Shown here piece by piece: positions 43,976-56,700 of a stretch of DNA of 64,000 bases (position 1 is the first letter of the stretch; each line of letters starts with the position of its first letter). The notes under the pieces were generated by a model. That model was not told the origin of the DNA. It searched no databases and saw only the letters and a program-made list of their open reading frames with translations. The DNA comes from Saccharum officinarum (taxonomy: Eukaryota; Streptophyta; Magnoliopsida; Poales; Poaceae). Position numbers and translations under genes: made by a program. The stretch is taken from NCBI GenBank assembly GCA_020631735.1, contig CM036201.1, positions 78,468,502 to 78,532,501 of the forward strand, in the 5' to 3' direction.

Positions 43976-46098
43976 TAGTTTTGCTCTCCCGCAAGTGCCT
44001 CTAACCAGCTGCAGCCATCATATCAGCCCAAGATAACTTATCAAAATCAGAATTATGGTAAGACTCAGCCGAACAGCACTAGTCAAGTCACTAACAACAG
44101 CAAAGCTTGCTTTCATTGCCATGAGACTGGACACTACGTCGCCAACTGTCTTTATAAGAACAACCCAATAGTATCCATCCAGTCCCACACTGTTAATGGA
44201 CCAAGACCTGCAGTGTCTGGAGCCAACTGGGGTTTCCCTCGCAACACCACCAACACCACCAACAATAGCCAGATGGTGAAGCAACCTCAACAATCTTATG
44301 GTCGAGCTCGTGTCAACCACATTCATGCTCAGGATGCTCAGACTGCTTTAGGAGTGGTACTTGGTGAGTTCTTAGTCAATTCAGTACTTGCAACAGTATT
44401 GTTTGATTCTGGAGCATCACATTTATTCATAACATCAAGTTTTGCTGAGAGGCATAAAATACCCACAGTACTACTAAAGTTACCTCTAATAACTCGAACA
44501 CCTGGGCCTGACATCAAATGTCATCTAGGTTGTTTAAATGTAAGGATCATTTTAAGTGGGTAGTTTTCCTAGCAGACTTAGTAGTGCTTAAGTCCAAAGG
44601 AATAAATGCTATTCTTGAAATGGATTGGTTAACACAACACAATGGAGTTATTAGTTATGCAACCAAGGAAGTATCATTAGTTAACCAAGAAGGGATTAAG
44701 GTGAAATGCCAAACCCGAGGATCTAAAGTCAGCCCAATGGTCTTCAACTTGGATGCAAGGACCATAGAAGAAGTGCCAGTAGTGCAAGAATACCCTGATG
44801 TATTCCCTAAGGAACTACCTAGAATGCCACCAGATAGGGATGTAAAGTTCATCATTGATCTTATCCCTGAGACTGCTCCCATAGCCAAGAGACCTGATAG
44901 AATGGCCCCTGTAGAGTTAGCTGAATTAAAGGAGCAATTGAGAGAATTGCAATAGAAAGGTTATATCAGGCCTAGCTCTTCACCATGGGGAGCCCCAGTC
45001 TTATTTGTAAAGAAGAAAGATGGAAGCATGAGGATGTGTGTGGATTATAGATCCCTAAATGAAGTCACCATCAAGAATAATATCCCCTACCAAGAATAGA
45101 TGACCTCTTTGATCAGCTTAAAGGAGCCAAGTATTTCTCCAAGATTGATTTGAGATCAGGTTACCACCAGCTCAAGATCGAGGACAGTGATGTTCCCAAA
45201 ATAGCCTTTGTAACCAGATATGGGCAATATGAGTTTACAGTGATGTTCTTTGGATTAACTAATGTCCCTGCTTATTTCATGAACCTAATGAACAAGGTAT
45301 TCATGAAGGAGCTAGATAGGTTTGTTGTAGTCTTTATTGACGACATAGTTATCTACTCTAAGAGTGCTGAAGAACATGGGCAACACTTGAGAGTAGTGCT
45401 AGAAAAGCTAAGAAGACACAAGTTGTATGCCGAATTCAGCAAGTGTGAATTTTGGCTTGAGAAGGTTGCATTTCTGGGTCATATCCTGATAGGTGATGGA
45501 GTTGCAGTGGGCCCTGAGAAAGTGGAAGTTGTCTCTCATTGGCAACATCCCACAAATGTTAGTGAAGTCAAAAGTTTTCTTGAATTAACTGGATATTACC
45601 GAAGGTTCATAGAAGGATTTTCCAAGATAGCCAGACCTATGACAGAGCTTCTCAGAAAAGATAAGAAATTTACCTGGACAGAGTCATGTGAGAAGAGTTT
45701 CCAAGAATTGAAGAAGAGATTGACAACAGCACCAGTGTTAACTTTACCAGACATTCACCAAGATTTTATCATATATTGTGATGCCTCAAGACAAGGTTTA
45801 GGATGTGTTTTCATGCAAGGAGGAAAGGTTGTAGCTTATGCATCCCGGCAGCTTAGACCTCATGAGCAAAATTACCCTACCCATGATTTAGAGTTAGCAG
45901 CTGTAGTGCATGCTCTCAAGATTTGGAGACACTATCTCATTGGGAACAAGTGTGAAATCTACATGGATCACAATAGTTTGAAGTATATCTTCACTCAATC
46001 AGACTTGAACCTAAGGCAAAGAAGATTGTTGAAGTTAATCAAGGACTACAACCTCGAGATTCATTAACACTCAGGAAAGGCCAATGTGGTAGCAGATT
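43976..46098 (+). pseudogene. Gypsy pol: protease, RT, RNase H; integrase missing
   Basis: This continues the gypsy polyprotein: zinc knuckle, aspartic protease (VLFDSGASHLF near 44400), the linker to RT, RT with [19 protein letters not shown], the catalytic FIDD (about 45338), and RNase H beginning [13 protein letters not shown] with the Del/Tekay-typical [21 protein letters not shown]. Breaks include a frame change near 44560, stops at about 44953 and 45099, a frame change near 45090, and a stop at 46065. The sequence stops at 46098 where another LTR begins. No integrase or chromodomain is present. Confidence 0.88.
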
Positions 46099-48130
46099 GT
46101 AACACCTCTGGTGTTATAGTAACTAAATAACTTGCCATGTCTTCATATTGCACCGCAAAGCATTCATGATTAGGTCAATTATGATGTGCATCAACTAAAA
46201 CGAGTTTACATTCTTAGGTTGGGTGTGGTTCTGAAATGTGTGACTCGAACCGAAAACCCTAATTTCGAATGTCACCGCAAATACTTAGTTTATGCCCTAT
46301 GTAATTTGAGGTGTATGACTGTGTTATACACTAGTTTCAAGTGTAGGGTATGATCTCAAGTCCAACACATAAAATAAAGATTCAAGTTTGAGTTTGAATT
46401 TGGGATCCAAAACTTCTCGCGAGTTTTTCCGATTTGAATTTGAATTCAAATTTGGGTCATTATTAAAAGATTTTCAAAAGTCAATTTGGTCAACCAAGAG
46501 TGGCATTTGGCCAAACATGTGATGCTTAACTCAATAATGCCCTTGGGTTATGGTTTGATCACTAAATACTCACCAATTAAAATAGCAACAATTTTCAATT
46601 TGAAATTCTTCCGAAAACCCTAAATCCAAAACCCTGTTTTTACCCCTTTTTAAATAATTCAAAATCTAAGCAAAATTTGGGAAAAAAAGTTTAAAACAAA
46701 GTTTGTAGATCTTTTCAAGGGATACAGGTTTGGTGTTTTGAGTTTTCAAGGTTTCAGTGTAAAATCTTGAGTAATTTTGAAAAGAAGCAAATTTTAAATT
46801 TGACCCCTTTATATCCCCAAACTCAAATTTCAAAATAGAAGCAGAATTTGAAAATGGTTTGAATAGCAAAGTTGTAGGTCTTGGCTAGATGTATAACTTT
46901 GGTATTTTGAGTTTTTGAAGTTTCAACATAAAATTGAAAGTAATTTCTAAATTATCAAATTCCCAAAAAGTGTCCCTTTTTTATTTCAAACTCGAATTTT
47001 AAAATCCAGTTCGAATTTGAAAAAGTGTTCAACATAAAACTTGTAGAGCTTGAAATTCTGAAGATTTCATATCTTGAGATTTTTTCAAGTTACTACATGA
47101 TTTTGAGAGTAATTTGGCAAAAACAGTTTGAAATTGAAAATTTGGGGGAGCTACAGTGACTGGCGAATCAAAGCCGGGCACCGCGCGGCATGGGCACCGG
47201 CGAGCTGCCGTGGCCTTCGGCCAGCTTCGAGTCGCGCCTGTGATCGCCACCTCGCCCGCTCGCGCCTTCGAGCAGCACTGGAGACTCCTTTATAAGGCCG
47301 AGCACCCCGTCGTTCTTCTTCTTCCTTCTTCTCTGCTTTTGCCATCGCTGCCATCCAGCTCCGCCGCTCGCCGTTGCCTCTGTCGAGCCACCACTAGCCA
47401 CGCAAAACGCTCCACCATGGTCGCTTCACTCCCGCGTACCTCCTCGGTCGCTCATACCAACTGCTCCGCCCGGGACGCCCGCGTAGCCGCTTTCTTTCTC
47501 CTCTCCGGTGAGCCACGACTGCTGTGCTGCCTCACCGTGGCCAGCTGCCTCCCGTGCTCTTCCGCTTCAACTGATCACGGATTTGTGGTCGTGGTATGCC
47601 CCTGGTGCTCCCTGTCTGTCCCATTTAACTGTTACCAGCTTGTCTCGCCGGAGCGGCGTGTGCCGTCGCCTCCGAGCCGCCATGGCCGTCGGGGAGGGTT
47701 CACCGGAATGCGAGCTTAGGTGTAAAGAGTTGTAATCGGTTCGCAGGGAGGGGTAGATCATGTTGGACAGGTTAGTTGGGTCATCGGTGTCGTGATCGGT
47801 GGCCGGCCATCGTGCCGTCGTGGTCGGACCGCGGCGAGAGAGAGAGGGAGGAGAGGGATGGCAGGTGGGGTCACCTTGTCGGCGAGAACGCGCATGCGCG
47901 TGTGTTGCTAGGCCGAGCGAGCGGGCCGCGGGAAGAGAAGGAGCGCGCGCTGCTGGGCCGGGCTAAGAAGGAAGAGGAGAAGCGGCCCGAGATGAAGATT
48001 TTGTTTTTCTTTTTCAAAAATATGAATAGTGTTAGTTTTTGTTTATTTCACTAGAATTTTTGTACAGCTCCAAAAATAGTGAAAATTTTTGTGTAAGCTT
48101 TTTAGAGTGTAAACTATCTAGGAAAAATAT
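46099..48130 (+). mobile_element. LTR-like sequence, TGTAACACC type, truncating the gypsy element
   Basis: It begins TGTAACACCTCTGGTGTTA, like the solo LTR at 53752 (TGTAACACCCCGGGTGTTA), exactly where the gypsy RNase H is interrupted. It has an AT-rich first kilobase, then a GC-rich block (47150-47980) with a TATA-like TTTATAAGG near 47289, then AT-rich sequence. I did not find its right end or a target-site duplication, so it may itself be truncated. ORFs in the GC-rich block do not resemble known proteins. Confidence 0.6.
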
Positions 48131-49728
48131 CAAATGTCAATTTTGATTACTTTTTGCAAGCGGACGAGGCAGGGCAAACAGACGAGGCAGGGTGCGCAGA
48201 TGGGGGCGGGTCGAATCGAGGCAGATGGCAATGTCAACGCCGCGATACGCATGCAGGCAGGGCGAATTAGCGGGGGGGGGGGGGGCAGGTTGTGCAGACG
48301 TGTGCGGGAAACGACCGTCAGACGGAATCGTATTCTGTCGGACGTCCGGACGCCTGCACATCTTTTTTTAAGGTCTTGTTCACCATTGTTCAAGCACCTG
48401 CGATGATACTAATGCATCACTCCTTACGTTAGGTAATGCTCCCTTTGACAAAAACTTATTGTCATATTTGATTTTGAGCGGTATCCCGTGTGTGTGTGTG
48501 TTTTGACAACTTATATTTGACCCTGGCTTTCTCTAGACTTTGTGAAAGATAGATTTTAATACAAATCTACACTATAACTCGTATGTTTTCCAAATTGAAA
48601 TAGTTTGAAGCCATTGATGTTTGTTGGTTTGTTTTCTTGTTATGGAGGGCTACGGCTAATAACCAGGATCGTTTAAAAGCGGTTCAGATGTTTTAAACTA
48701 GGACTAGAATAGAAGGGATACCGGATATGAAAAATACATTGCCTGCTACAGCGCGTGATGCTTGCTTTCTGGATTTGAAAACAGAGGCAGGCAGCACAGT
48801 GTGGGTGCCACAGCACACCATCACCATGTGTGTACGTACATCGGTACATGGCCATTGCCATATCGGATCGCAGAGGAGCATACGGAATCTGGCAGACGGC
48901 CAATTATTTGTTCGGTCCAAGAGAGTAGGCACAATGTGGTAGCCGTTGTTGATCTGTACTCCCTGAAATAGTTGATGTACGATTAGTTAGCAACAAAAAT
49001 TGCAGAATAAAACACGTGGAAGGCGTCCAGATGCCAAACTTTCATTTTAATTTTCATTTTCATTTCTGAGTCACTATACCTGTCCGGGCTCCGCCATTTG
49101 TTGAAATGGGTTTCGACCCGGCGAACTAAGCCATACCTCAGTTGTGGTTCAAGCCTCGACTTACACGGCTGCTTCTATTTTTCTGAATTTATTTTCAAAT
49201 TTAACGGTGTGCTTTCAGTAGTAGGCGACGTTCCTCTTAATAGAGAAGCATCTGTGATGACTTCGTCAATCTCTAGATGTGTCGGCAGTCTTTCAAAGAT
49301 GTTCATAGGAGTAGGATTTACTTACGTGTGTTCATAAGGGTGAGTGAACGTATATGTTGAGCGTCTATATTTGTACTTGTGCAATTCGCAAAAAATGCTA
49401 ACGCGGCATTGCTAACTTAGCATTGATATGATATGATACAGGGGCTCTACTTGTGAAAGAAGTACTACTAAAGTTGCATAGCAGTAGAAGTATTGCCAAA
49501 AACAAAAACCGTAAATATGTGCTCAAATAATACTCTATTTGTTTAAAATTGTAAGTCGTTTTAACTTTTACTTACATAGAAATTATTATGTATCTAAAAA
49601 TATGTCATGTCGCCTGCAGTTGCCGCCGCCGCGCTTGCTCTAACCCAAAGCAGCGGTACGGCTGCACATTTGCAGCTGCACACGATCGGACTGTCCGACT
49701 AGGATGGAGGCCGGAACGCCGGATGACC
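48131..49728. other. Intergenic stretch, no gene recognised
   Basis: It contains GC-rich sequence with ACGAGGCAGGG repeats (48164-48190), a 13 to 14-base G-run near 48270, and a (TG)n tract near 48490. The remainder is nondescript. No convincing protein was seen on either strand. Confidence 0.4.
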
Positions 49729-49970
49729 GGGTGCATGTTTAGTTTTCAAAAAAAAAATTAAAATGTACAGTAGCACTTTTCATTTGTATTTGACAAACTT
49801 TGTCCAATCATAGATTAACTAGGTTCAAAACATTTGTCTCGATATTTACATACAAACTGTGTAATTAGTTATTTTTTACCTACATTTAATGCTCCATATA
49901 TGTGCGGACATATGCGATATGATGAGAAATCTTGAAAACTTTTTGCATCTTGAAGTGAACTAAACAAGCC
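49729..49970. mobile_element. MITE, 'GTTTAGTT' family
   Basis: The left end is GGGTGCATGTTTAGTTTTC and the right end GTGAACTAAACAAGCC, with the usual core (AACTAGGTTCAAAACA and TGTAATTAGTTATTTTTTACC). It abuts the foldback element that follows. Confidence 0.75.
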
Positions 49971-49975
49971 GTCTT

Positions 49976-51535
49976 TTTTTATTTTTAGCCCTTTTCGAAA
50001 GATTCTCTCAAATATATCCCTGACGGAAAGATTTTAAAAAATAGACCCTTATCTTGGCGCCATGGTCGTCGACGCCAAAGTAACACGACATGGCGCCAGG
50101 GTAACTGGCGCCAAGACCTTAACGCGTGGCGCTGACGTGGCAGGGTCTTGGCGCCGTGATCTTTGGCGCCAAGCCTTGGCGCCACTATAATTGGCGCCAA
50201 GCCTGGCACCACAGATCACGACGCCAAGACCCTGTTTTAAGTACTCAAATTTACCGTGAGATGGACATATTGGAATGTGTTAAGTCTTGATATTTACTAA
50301 GGTTTAGACATATGCAAATTGGCTAAGTCTGAAATTTTACCATGAGATAGACATATGCAAATTTTACCATGACTTAGATATTTAAAATTTTGGCTAAGTC
50401 TTTAAATTTACCATGAGATTAAGTCTTTAAATTTTGCTAAGTCTGGAATTTACAAATTTTGGCTAAGTCTTTAAATAACCAAGTCATGATAAAATTTGCA
50501 TATGTCCATTACATGTTAAATTTGAAGACATTTAAAATTTTACCATGACTTGGATATTGCAAAATGGCTTCATGTTGTGGATTTGGATATTTAAAATTTT
50601 ACTTGGGGCCAAAATTTAAAGACTTAGCCAAAATTTGCATATGCTCATCTCATGGTAAAATTTGCATATGCCCATCAAAATTTTATCATGAGATGGACAT
50701 ATGAAAATTTGTTAAGTCTATAAATTACCATGAGATGGGACGTGTTGAAATTTGTTAAGTCTGAAATTTTACCAAGACATTGAAAAATTTGATGCTATCC
50801 CATGGTAGTTGGTATTCTAACATATCCAGGGCGCAGCAAAAATCATGACTACCTAATTTTTACCGTGAGATGGATATACAAAGCTCTAAATTAACATGAT
50901 TTGGACCCTAATTTTTCTATGAGATGGACTTATAAAATTTTGGCAAAGTCTTGATATTTACCATATGATGGGCAACCTAGAAATTGGCTAAGTCTTGAAT
51001 TTTACTATCACTTGACTATGCTAGAATTTCGCTAAGTCTGGATTTTTGCTATGATTTGAACATTGACAAATTTAAAATTTTACCATGACTTGATATTGAA
51101 AAAGGGCTTCATGTTTTGGACTTGGATATTTAAAATTTTACCATGCCCCATATTTCTATCCTCATTCCATAGTAAATTTACTCTAGAGTTTTTACAGTGA
51201 CTTTCTGTTTGATCACTTAGAACAACCTAGAAATACTTAGGATAAAAAATTATATACATTGTAACAGGTCTGTGGCGCCAGGCTTGGCGCCAATGACGAT
51301 GGCGTCAAACTTGGCGCCAATGGTAACAGCGCCAAGGTGCTGCCACGTCAACGCCAGCTCGGCGTCGTCGGCCAAGTGGCATGGGGGCTTGGCGCCAACG
51401 TTAACGGCGCCAAACTGTGTTATCTTGGCGTCAGCATTGATGGCGCCAAGCCCTGGGTCTATTTTCTGAAATCTTTCCGTCAGAGACATATTTGAGAAAA
51501 TCTTTCGAAAAAAGGCTAAAAAAAAAAAAAAACGG
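49976..51535. mobile_element. Foldback DNA transposon with GGCGCC-rich arms
   Basis: The outer sequence at 49985-50048 (AGCCCTTTTCGAAAGATTCTC ... AATAGACCCT) is mirrored at 51455-51520 (GGGTCTATTTTCTGAAATC ... CTTTCGAAAAAAGGCT), forming terminal inverted repeats of about 65 bases. Inside each lies a GC-rich arm (50055-50235 and 51275-51460) with six or seven TGGCGCCA-like palindromes. The middle 1 kb is AT-rich. No transposase was seen. Long terminal repeats without a gene suggest a non-autonomous MULE-like or foldback element; a target-site duplication could not be fixed because of flanking T and A runs. Confidence 0.7.
50240..51240. repeat. AT-rich degenerate repeats inside the foldback element
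   Basis: The phrases TACCATGAGATGGACATATG, TTTGGCTAAGTCTT and ATTTAAAATTTTACCATGACTT recur many times in mixed order with substitutions. This looks like decayed tandem repeats with no open frame. Confidence 0.75.
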
Positions 51536-52427
51536 ACTAGACAAGACCCAAATCGGTTTTGAGTACTCTAATCTATCCAGCATCAGATCAGGATCCAGCG
51601 GCCGGGCCGGCGGGCATCGCAGCCCCAGTCAGGCAGCTGCTGGCTGCTGCCGACGTGCCAACAGCCAACCAGAGACAGGACGAGGGCGTGGACTTTTTCA
51701 GGTGCCGTGCCGGACTCGAGGCCGCAAGCTGTATACGTACGCGGAAATACGGCTGCAGCTCCCTACCTGGACGAGATGGAGAAGGCTGTTTTTTTTAAAA
51801 AAAACAAATAATATTACTTTACATTACAAGGAAAATTGCAAAGGTAGGTGTCAAAATGGAAGAATGATAAAACTACTAGCCAGTCGGCTACTAGAAGGCT
51901 GACCAGCGGACTTATTATATCCATGGTGCCATACTACGAGTATGTCAGCGGATGTCATCCTAGCTTCTTTTGTTATAATAATCCAAAATGAATAGCCTAT
52001 AAAGCTCTGAAAATCTTATAATTTCTCAGCTAAATGCTAAAAATCAAGCACGGTCCATTTTATTTAGATCTAGGTACAACAGCTGCCACGATCTATCATT
52101 GCTAGACTAGTTAAAACCCTGTTTTTTTTGAAAGATAGTTCGTTGGCGCCAGACACGCCAGACAATTCGTCCATGCATAGCTAGACAACCAAAGAATAGC
52201 AAGCTATCCCAAGTACTTATTATAACCAATGTTCTCATGTTGGTAATTGTACGTAGCATTATCTAGAGCTACGGTAACATCAAACATTAAGATTTTGGTC
52301 ATGCCAGCTCCTGAGAACGACGTGGACAAGGGGAAGAAACAGATCTTGACAGTAAATAGTACATATACGAAGAATATTGTCCATAAAGAGGTGCTAACTC
52401 TATAAATAAAGTAATATCTCCCTGTTG
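51536..52427. other. Intergenic stretch, no gene recognised
   Basis: Moderately GC-rich at the start, then AT-rich. No gene or complete mobile element was recognised. Confidence 0.4.
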
Positions 52428-53345
52428 AAATGTCCTAATGGCTAGAGGGGGTGAATAGCCTATTGAAAATTTCTATAATAACACTTAACAAATATGTTAG
52501 ACAATTAAATGGCGAAGCGAGTGTTGCGCTAGACTACTAAAAAAGCAAGCCACATTCCACAATTCTAGTGACTATGATCACTAAGCACATAATTTGCCAA
52601 GTCACTATATTAAGTTAGTGAACTCTTAAAGACTAACTAAAGAGCCTCACTAACTTCTAGACTCGACGAAAGCTAGTTCTCAAAACTAATTACACTAAAA
52701 AGCTTAGCTTACATGCTATGAATGTAATACAAGAGAGGATGGAGATGATTATACCGACATGTCGAGGTATGAGCCAATCACAAGATGAAGCTAATCAATC
52801 AATCACAATAAGACCAATTAAATCCTCGGACAAGGTGACACAAGATTTTTTACCGAGGTTCACTTCTTACTGGCAAGCTAGTCCTCGTTGTGGCGATTCA
52901 CTCACTTGGTGGTTCACGCGCTAATTGGCATCACACGCCAAACCCTCAATAGGGTGCCACACAACCAATACAAGATGAGGATCACACAAGCTATGAGTAA
53001 TCCACTAGAGTACCTTTTGGCTCTCCGCCGGGGAAAGGTAAAGAACCCCTCACAATCACCATGATCAGAGCCGGAGACAATCACCTTTCTTCGCTCGACG
53101 ACCCTCGTTGCTCTAAGCCGTCTAGGTGGCGGCAACCACCAAGAGTAACAAGCGAATCCTGCAGCGAAACACAATCACCATGTGCCTCTAGATGCAAACA
53201 CTCAAGCAATGCACTTGGATTCTCTCCTAATCTCATAAAGATGATGAAACAATGATGGAGATGAGTGGGAGGGCTTTGGCTAAGCTCATAAGGTTGCTAT
53301 ATCAATGCAAATAGCTAAGAGAGTGAGCTTAAGTCGGCCATATGG

Positions 53346-53378
53346 CTTAAATAGAAACCCCCATGAAATAGAGCCGTT
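53346..53378 (-). promoter_or_regulatory. LTR core promoter on the minus strand: AACGGCT and TATA-like box
   Basis: On the minus strand CCAACGGCT (core 53378-53372) is followed 25 bases later by TATTTAAG (53353-53346). Spacing equals that in the other SIRE LTRs of the window. Confidence 0.6.
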
Positions 53379-53751
53379 GGCTCTCTGCCAGTCAGGTCAC
53401 GCGCACTGACCAGACACACTGGTCGAGGCGATCGGACGCAACTAGGCCAGCGACCGGTCGTCGGATCAGTGCCACGTGTCCCCTGCGTTTGATGTTGTCC
53501 GCGTGATCCCAACGGCTAGTTAGCCTCGCGTCACGCGATAAGTCACGACCAGAAGCGTCGTCCCGAAGACTGGACACGCCGGTGCCAGGTCAGACCACGC
53601 GCGTGCACCTCAAAATGGCAACGGATACGTACCCGATGGGTACTGGCCATCCGTACCCGCACCCGTCAGAACAAAATCTTACCCATCGGGTTACCCGTAC
53701 CCGTCGACGGGTAGAAAATTCATTCCATACCCGCACCCGATAGGTAATTCT

Positions 53752-56700
53752 TGTAACACCCCGGGTGTTATCTTGCCTCCTAATGCACTTGCTTCACATG
53801 AGTATAGCCTTATCATAAGCATCTCATCTTGTTGCCTAAGTTTAAGTAAGTGAAACATGCTTGTGCCATTATGTTTCTTTGTCTTGTATGCTATGATCAT
53901 GTGTGCAAATGTAAGTTATTGCTTTGAATGTTTGTAAACATGTTAGGATTGCTTAACTATGCATTTGGAGCATTTCTCATGTTAATAGCTTATGCTAACT
54001 TAGCTCCTAAAGTGTTGTTTTTCATGCTTTGTTAGTATAGTGTGCTAGCTGACCTATCAGAATCTCTATCTTAGAGTTTGAATCAGTCCAAGTCAATTAT
54101 ATCAAAGTTGTAGTAAATTTTATAAGCTTCAACTTTGTCAATTGACCCATCTCATGATTCAGCTCTTAAGCCTGTCAAAACTGCAGTTTACTACTGTTCT
54201 GGAATTCTGTTAGTTCCCAAAAACAGATTCTATTCCTTGATCTATATCTCGCAAACTATGCTAATTCAAGCTTGACTCCTTAAATAAAAGTTGTAGAGAA
54301 TTTCCTGAGCTACAAGTTTGTCAATTGGCACTTTGGCTAATTCGGCCTAGTTCATGAGCTACAAGGTCTGGAAGTTCATGCTGTTTTGAAGCTTCGAAAA
54401 TTGGCTAAGTCCCTTGTGGACTGAAACTGAATTTTCAGTTTCGGGATACCCTACTTTGGGGAGTTATATCTCGCAAACCAGCTCGAATCTAACTATGATC
54501 CTTTAAGCAATATTGGAGTACTCATGTAGCTCTATCAGAAGGAATAATTGGTTGATCGAATCATCTATCGGTTTAGGATATATGGATGGTAGATGAACAC
54601 CGTTTCAGTCGGCTGGAAACTGGAACTCTGGATTCAGTTTCGTGTACACCATTTTGGAGCCTTGTATCTCTCCAACCATGCCGAATTAGACTTTGATCCT
54701 TTAACCAAAGTTATAGTATGTATGTAGAACTACAGCAAGGAGCTTTTGGTTCATCAAATCATCAACAGGTTAGAGAGGTAGAGTGAGGATAAAATGAGGC
54801 TTCAGTCGTACGTTTACAGTAGTTTTAGTCATCTCCTTCAGTTTTGAATCGTCAAGGAGCAGCATGAATGGCCGACCGACCACAGGGTTTCGACGCCGCG
54901 TGCCCTCGCGCTCACTACCTGTGCGCCACCTCACGCCCACGCGTCGTCGAGCTGAAGTAGAAAACCGGCACCCTCTGCTTCCTATTCACTTGGTCTCTTT
55001 TTCTCTTATGCTTGCCACATCCATGGCCGCCCCGAGCTGCCGCTGCTGCGCTGCTCCACCTCTGTAGCCACCACCGCTCACTGCTCCTCCCATCTCGCTG
55101 CATCCTCGAGCCGTCACCGTCGTTGGTTGCCGCTGGCCGCCACAGCCGGCCGACCGGGCTGGGTGCAGCAGGCCGCTGCCGCCACTGCCATGGACAGGAA
55201 GCAAAGCTCCGAGCTGCCACTGACGTTCTGCCGTTCCAAGCCACCACGTCCGCAGCCGCATACACCACCGCATTCGCCTTGTCGTGCTCCACCTCGTGCA
55301 CACGCTCTCCCAGAACCAGCATCGCCGGAGCACCCCGCCGCCGGAGATGCCGCAGGCTTAGCCGCCGGCGCACGTGGCCGGGCCACCTCGGGCCATCTCG
55401 GGCCAAGCCACGGGCACCGGTGGATGCACCCGGTGATGGAGATGCTTCCACGCCACTCCAACGCCGCCGGCGAGCCCTCTTCCGGCCTCAACCGCAAGCT
55501 CAGACGCCTCCTCTGTTCAAATTCGCGACCAGGGACTTTATACAAGAATTTGACTAAAAGGGAGGGCCTAACTGCAATGTCATAGACTCATATGAATAGT
55601 ACCTAAAGGACCTAGTTGTGGTAGTTTTTGCTGATTTTTGGAAATTCATAGTAAATCATAGGAAATTCGTAAAATAGCAAATGAGGACTTTTTGAAATCC
55701 TTGTGAAATTATCTATGCAGTAGATCTATAACATGGCATGGTTTAGTTTAATGTTTTTGCTGTAAAAATAGATTTTTCAGATTAGGTTTTCAATGCTAGT
55801 TGTATTTGTCATTTTCATAACTGCAAATATAGGGATCTAAATGAAGTGAAATTTTTATGGCATGCTACTATTGTGATGTTTGATGTCTGGTAAAAATTTC
55901 AGGATTTTAAGACTGATAGTTTAGGAGCTATAAAAATAACAAATGCCATATGCTGCTTTGCTTCTATTCTGGACAGTGCTGCATGTATGCATTGTTTGGC
56001 TCAGTTAAGTTATGAATCATGCCTTGTTGATAATAAATGAGTTGTAGTACTTTTCATAATCTTTTCAAAAAGCTAAAGATCACAATTTTTGGTTAAGTAT
56101 ATGTTTAGTTATAGTTGTTTAAAGTTCTGTGGCAGTTTCTGCCCAAACCCAGACAGCATTGCTTTGTGTGCCATGTGTGACCTTGTTAGTGGCAGAATTA
56201 GTTCTAGATGTTTATAGAAAAGTTGTTCACCATGTTTTAAGCTTTCTAAAAAGTCTAGAACCATAATTATTGGATTTATAAAACTCAAGTTATAGCGGTT
56301 TAAAGTGGCATATCAGATTATGTCCATATTTTGGACAGAGATGCAATTATTTAATTAATTGACCATGTTAACTATAGAATCATCTTAAGATGATTACAAG
56401 AAAGTTGTAGGTAACTTTATAAGCTTTCCATAAAGTTGAGAATCATGTTTGTGGGAGGTCTATAACTCCATTTATGCTTCTCTGAAGTTTCTATCAGTTT
56501 TCTGTCTATAATTGTACCACTGCTGTTGGGCTGCATGTGTGGTGTTACTCGTGCAACTAGTTTCATGGTGTAAATGATGTTTACTGTGGTTTTGGTAAAT
56601 ACAAAAGTTGTAGATAATTATCTTATATTGCTTGTGTTAAATTTTCATGATCCCAGGTCTGATAGTTTAAGAGTTGCATGCTTAATAAGTCTACTGTCAG

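Noticed and set aside
45150..46067. Treating the gypsy RT/RNase H as a functional gene
   Set aside because: It is an open stretch of a polyprotein broken upstream by stops and frame changes and cut downstream by another LTR.
50055..51460. Regular TGGCGCCA repeats taken for a CRISPR-like array
   Set aside because: Spacing is irregular, the motifs are palindromes within inverted arms, and the organism is a plant.
54915..55585. Open frames on both strands in the solo LTR
   Set aside because: The region lies inside an LTR bounded by a perfect target duplication, and neither strand gives a recognisable protein.
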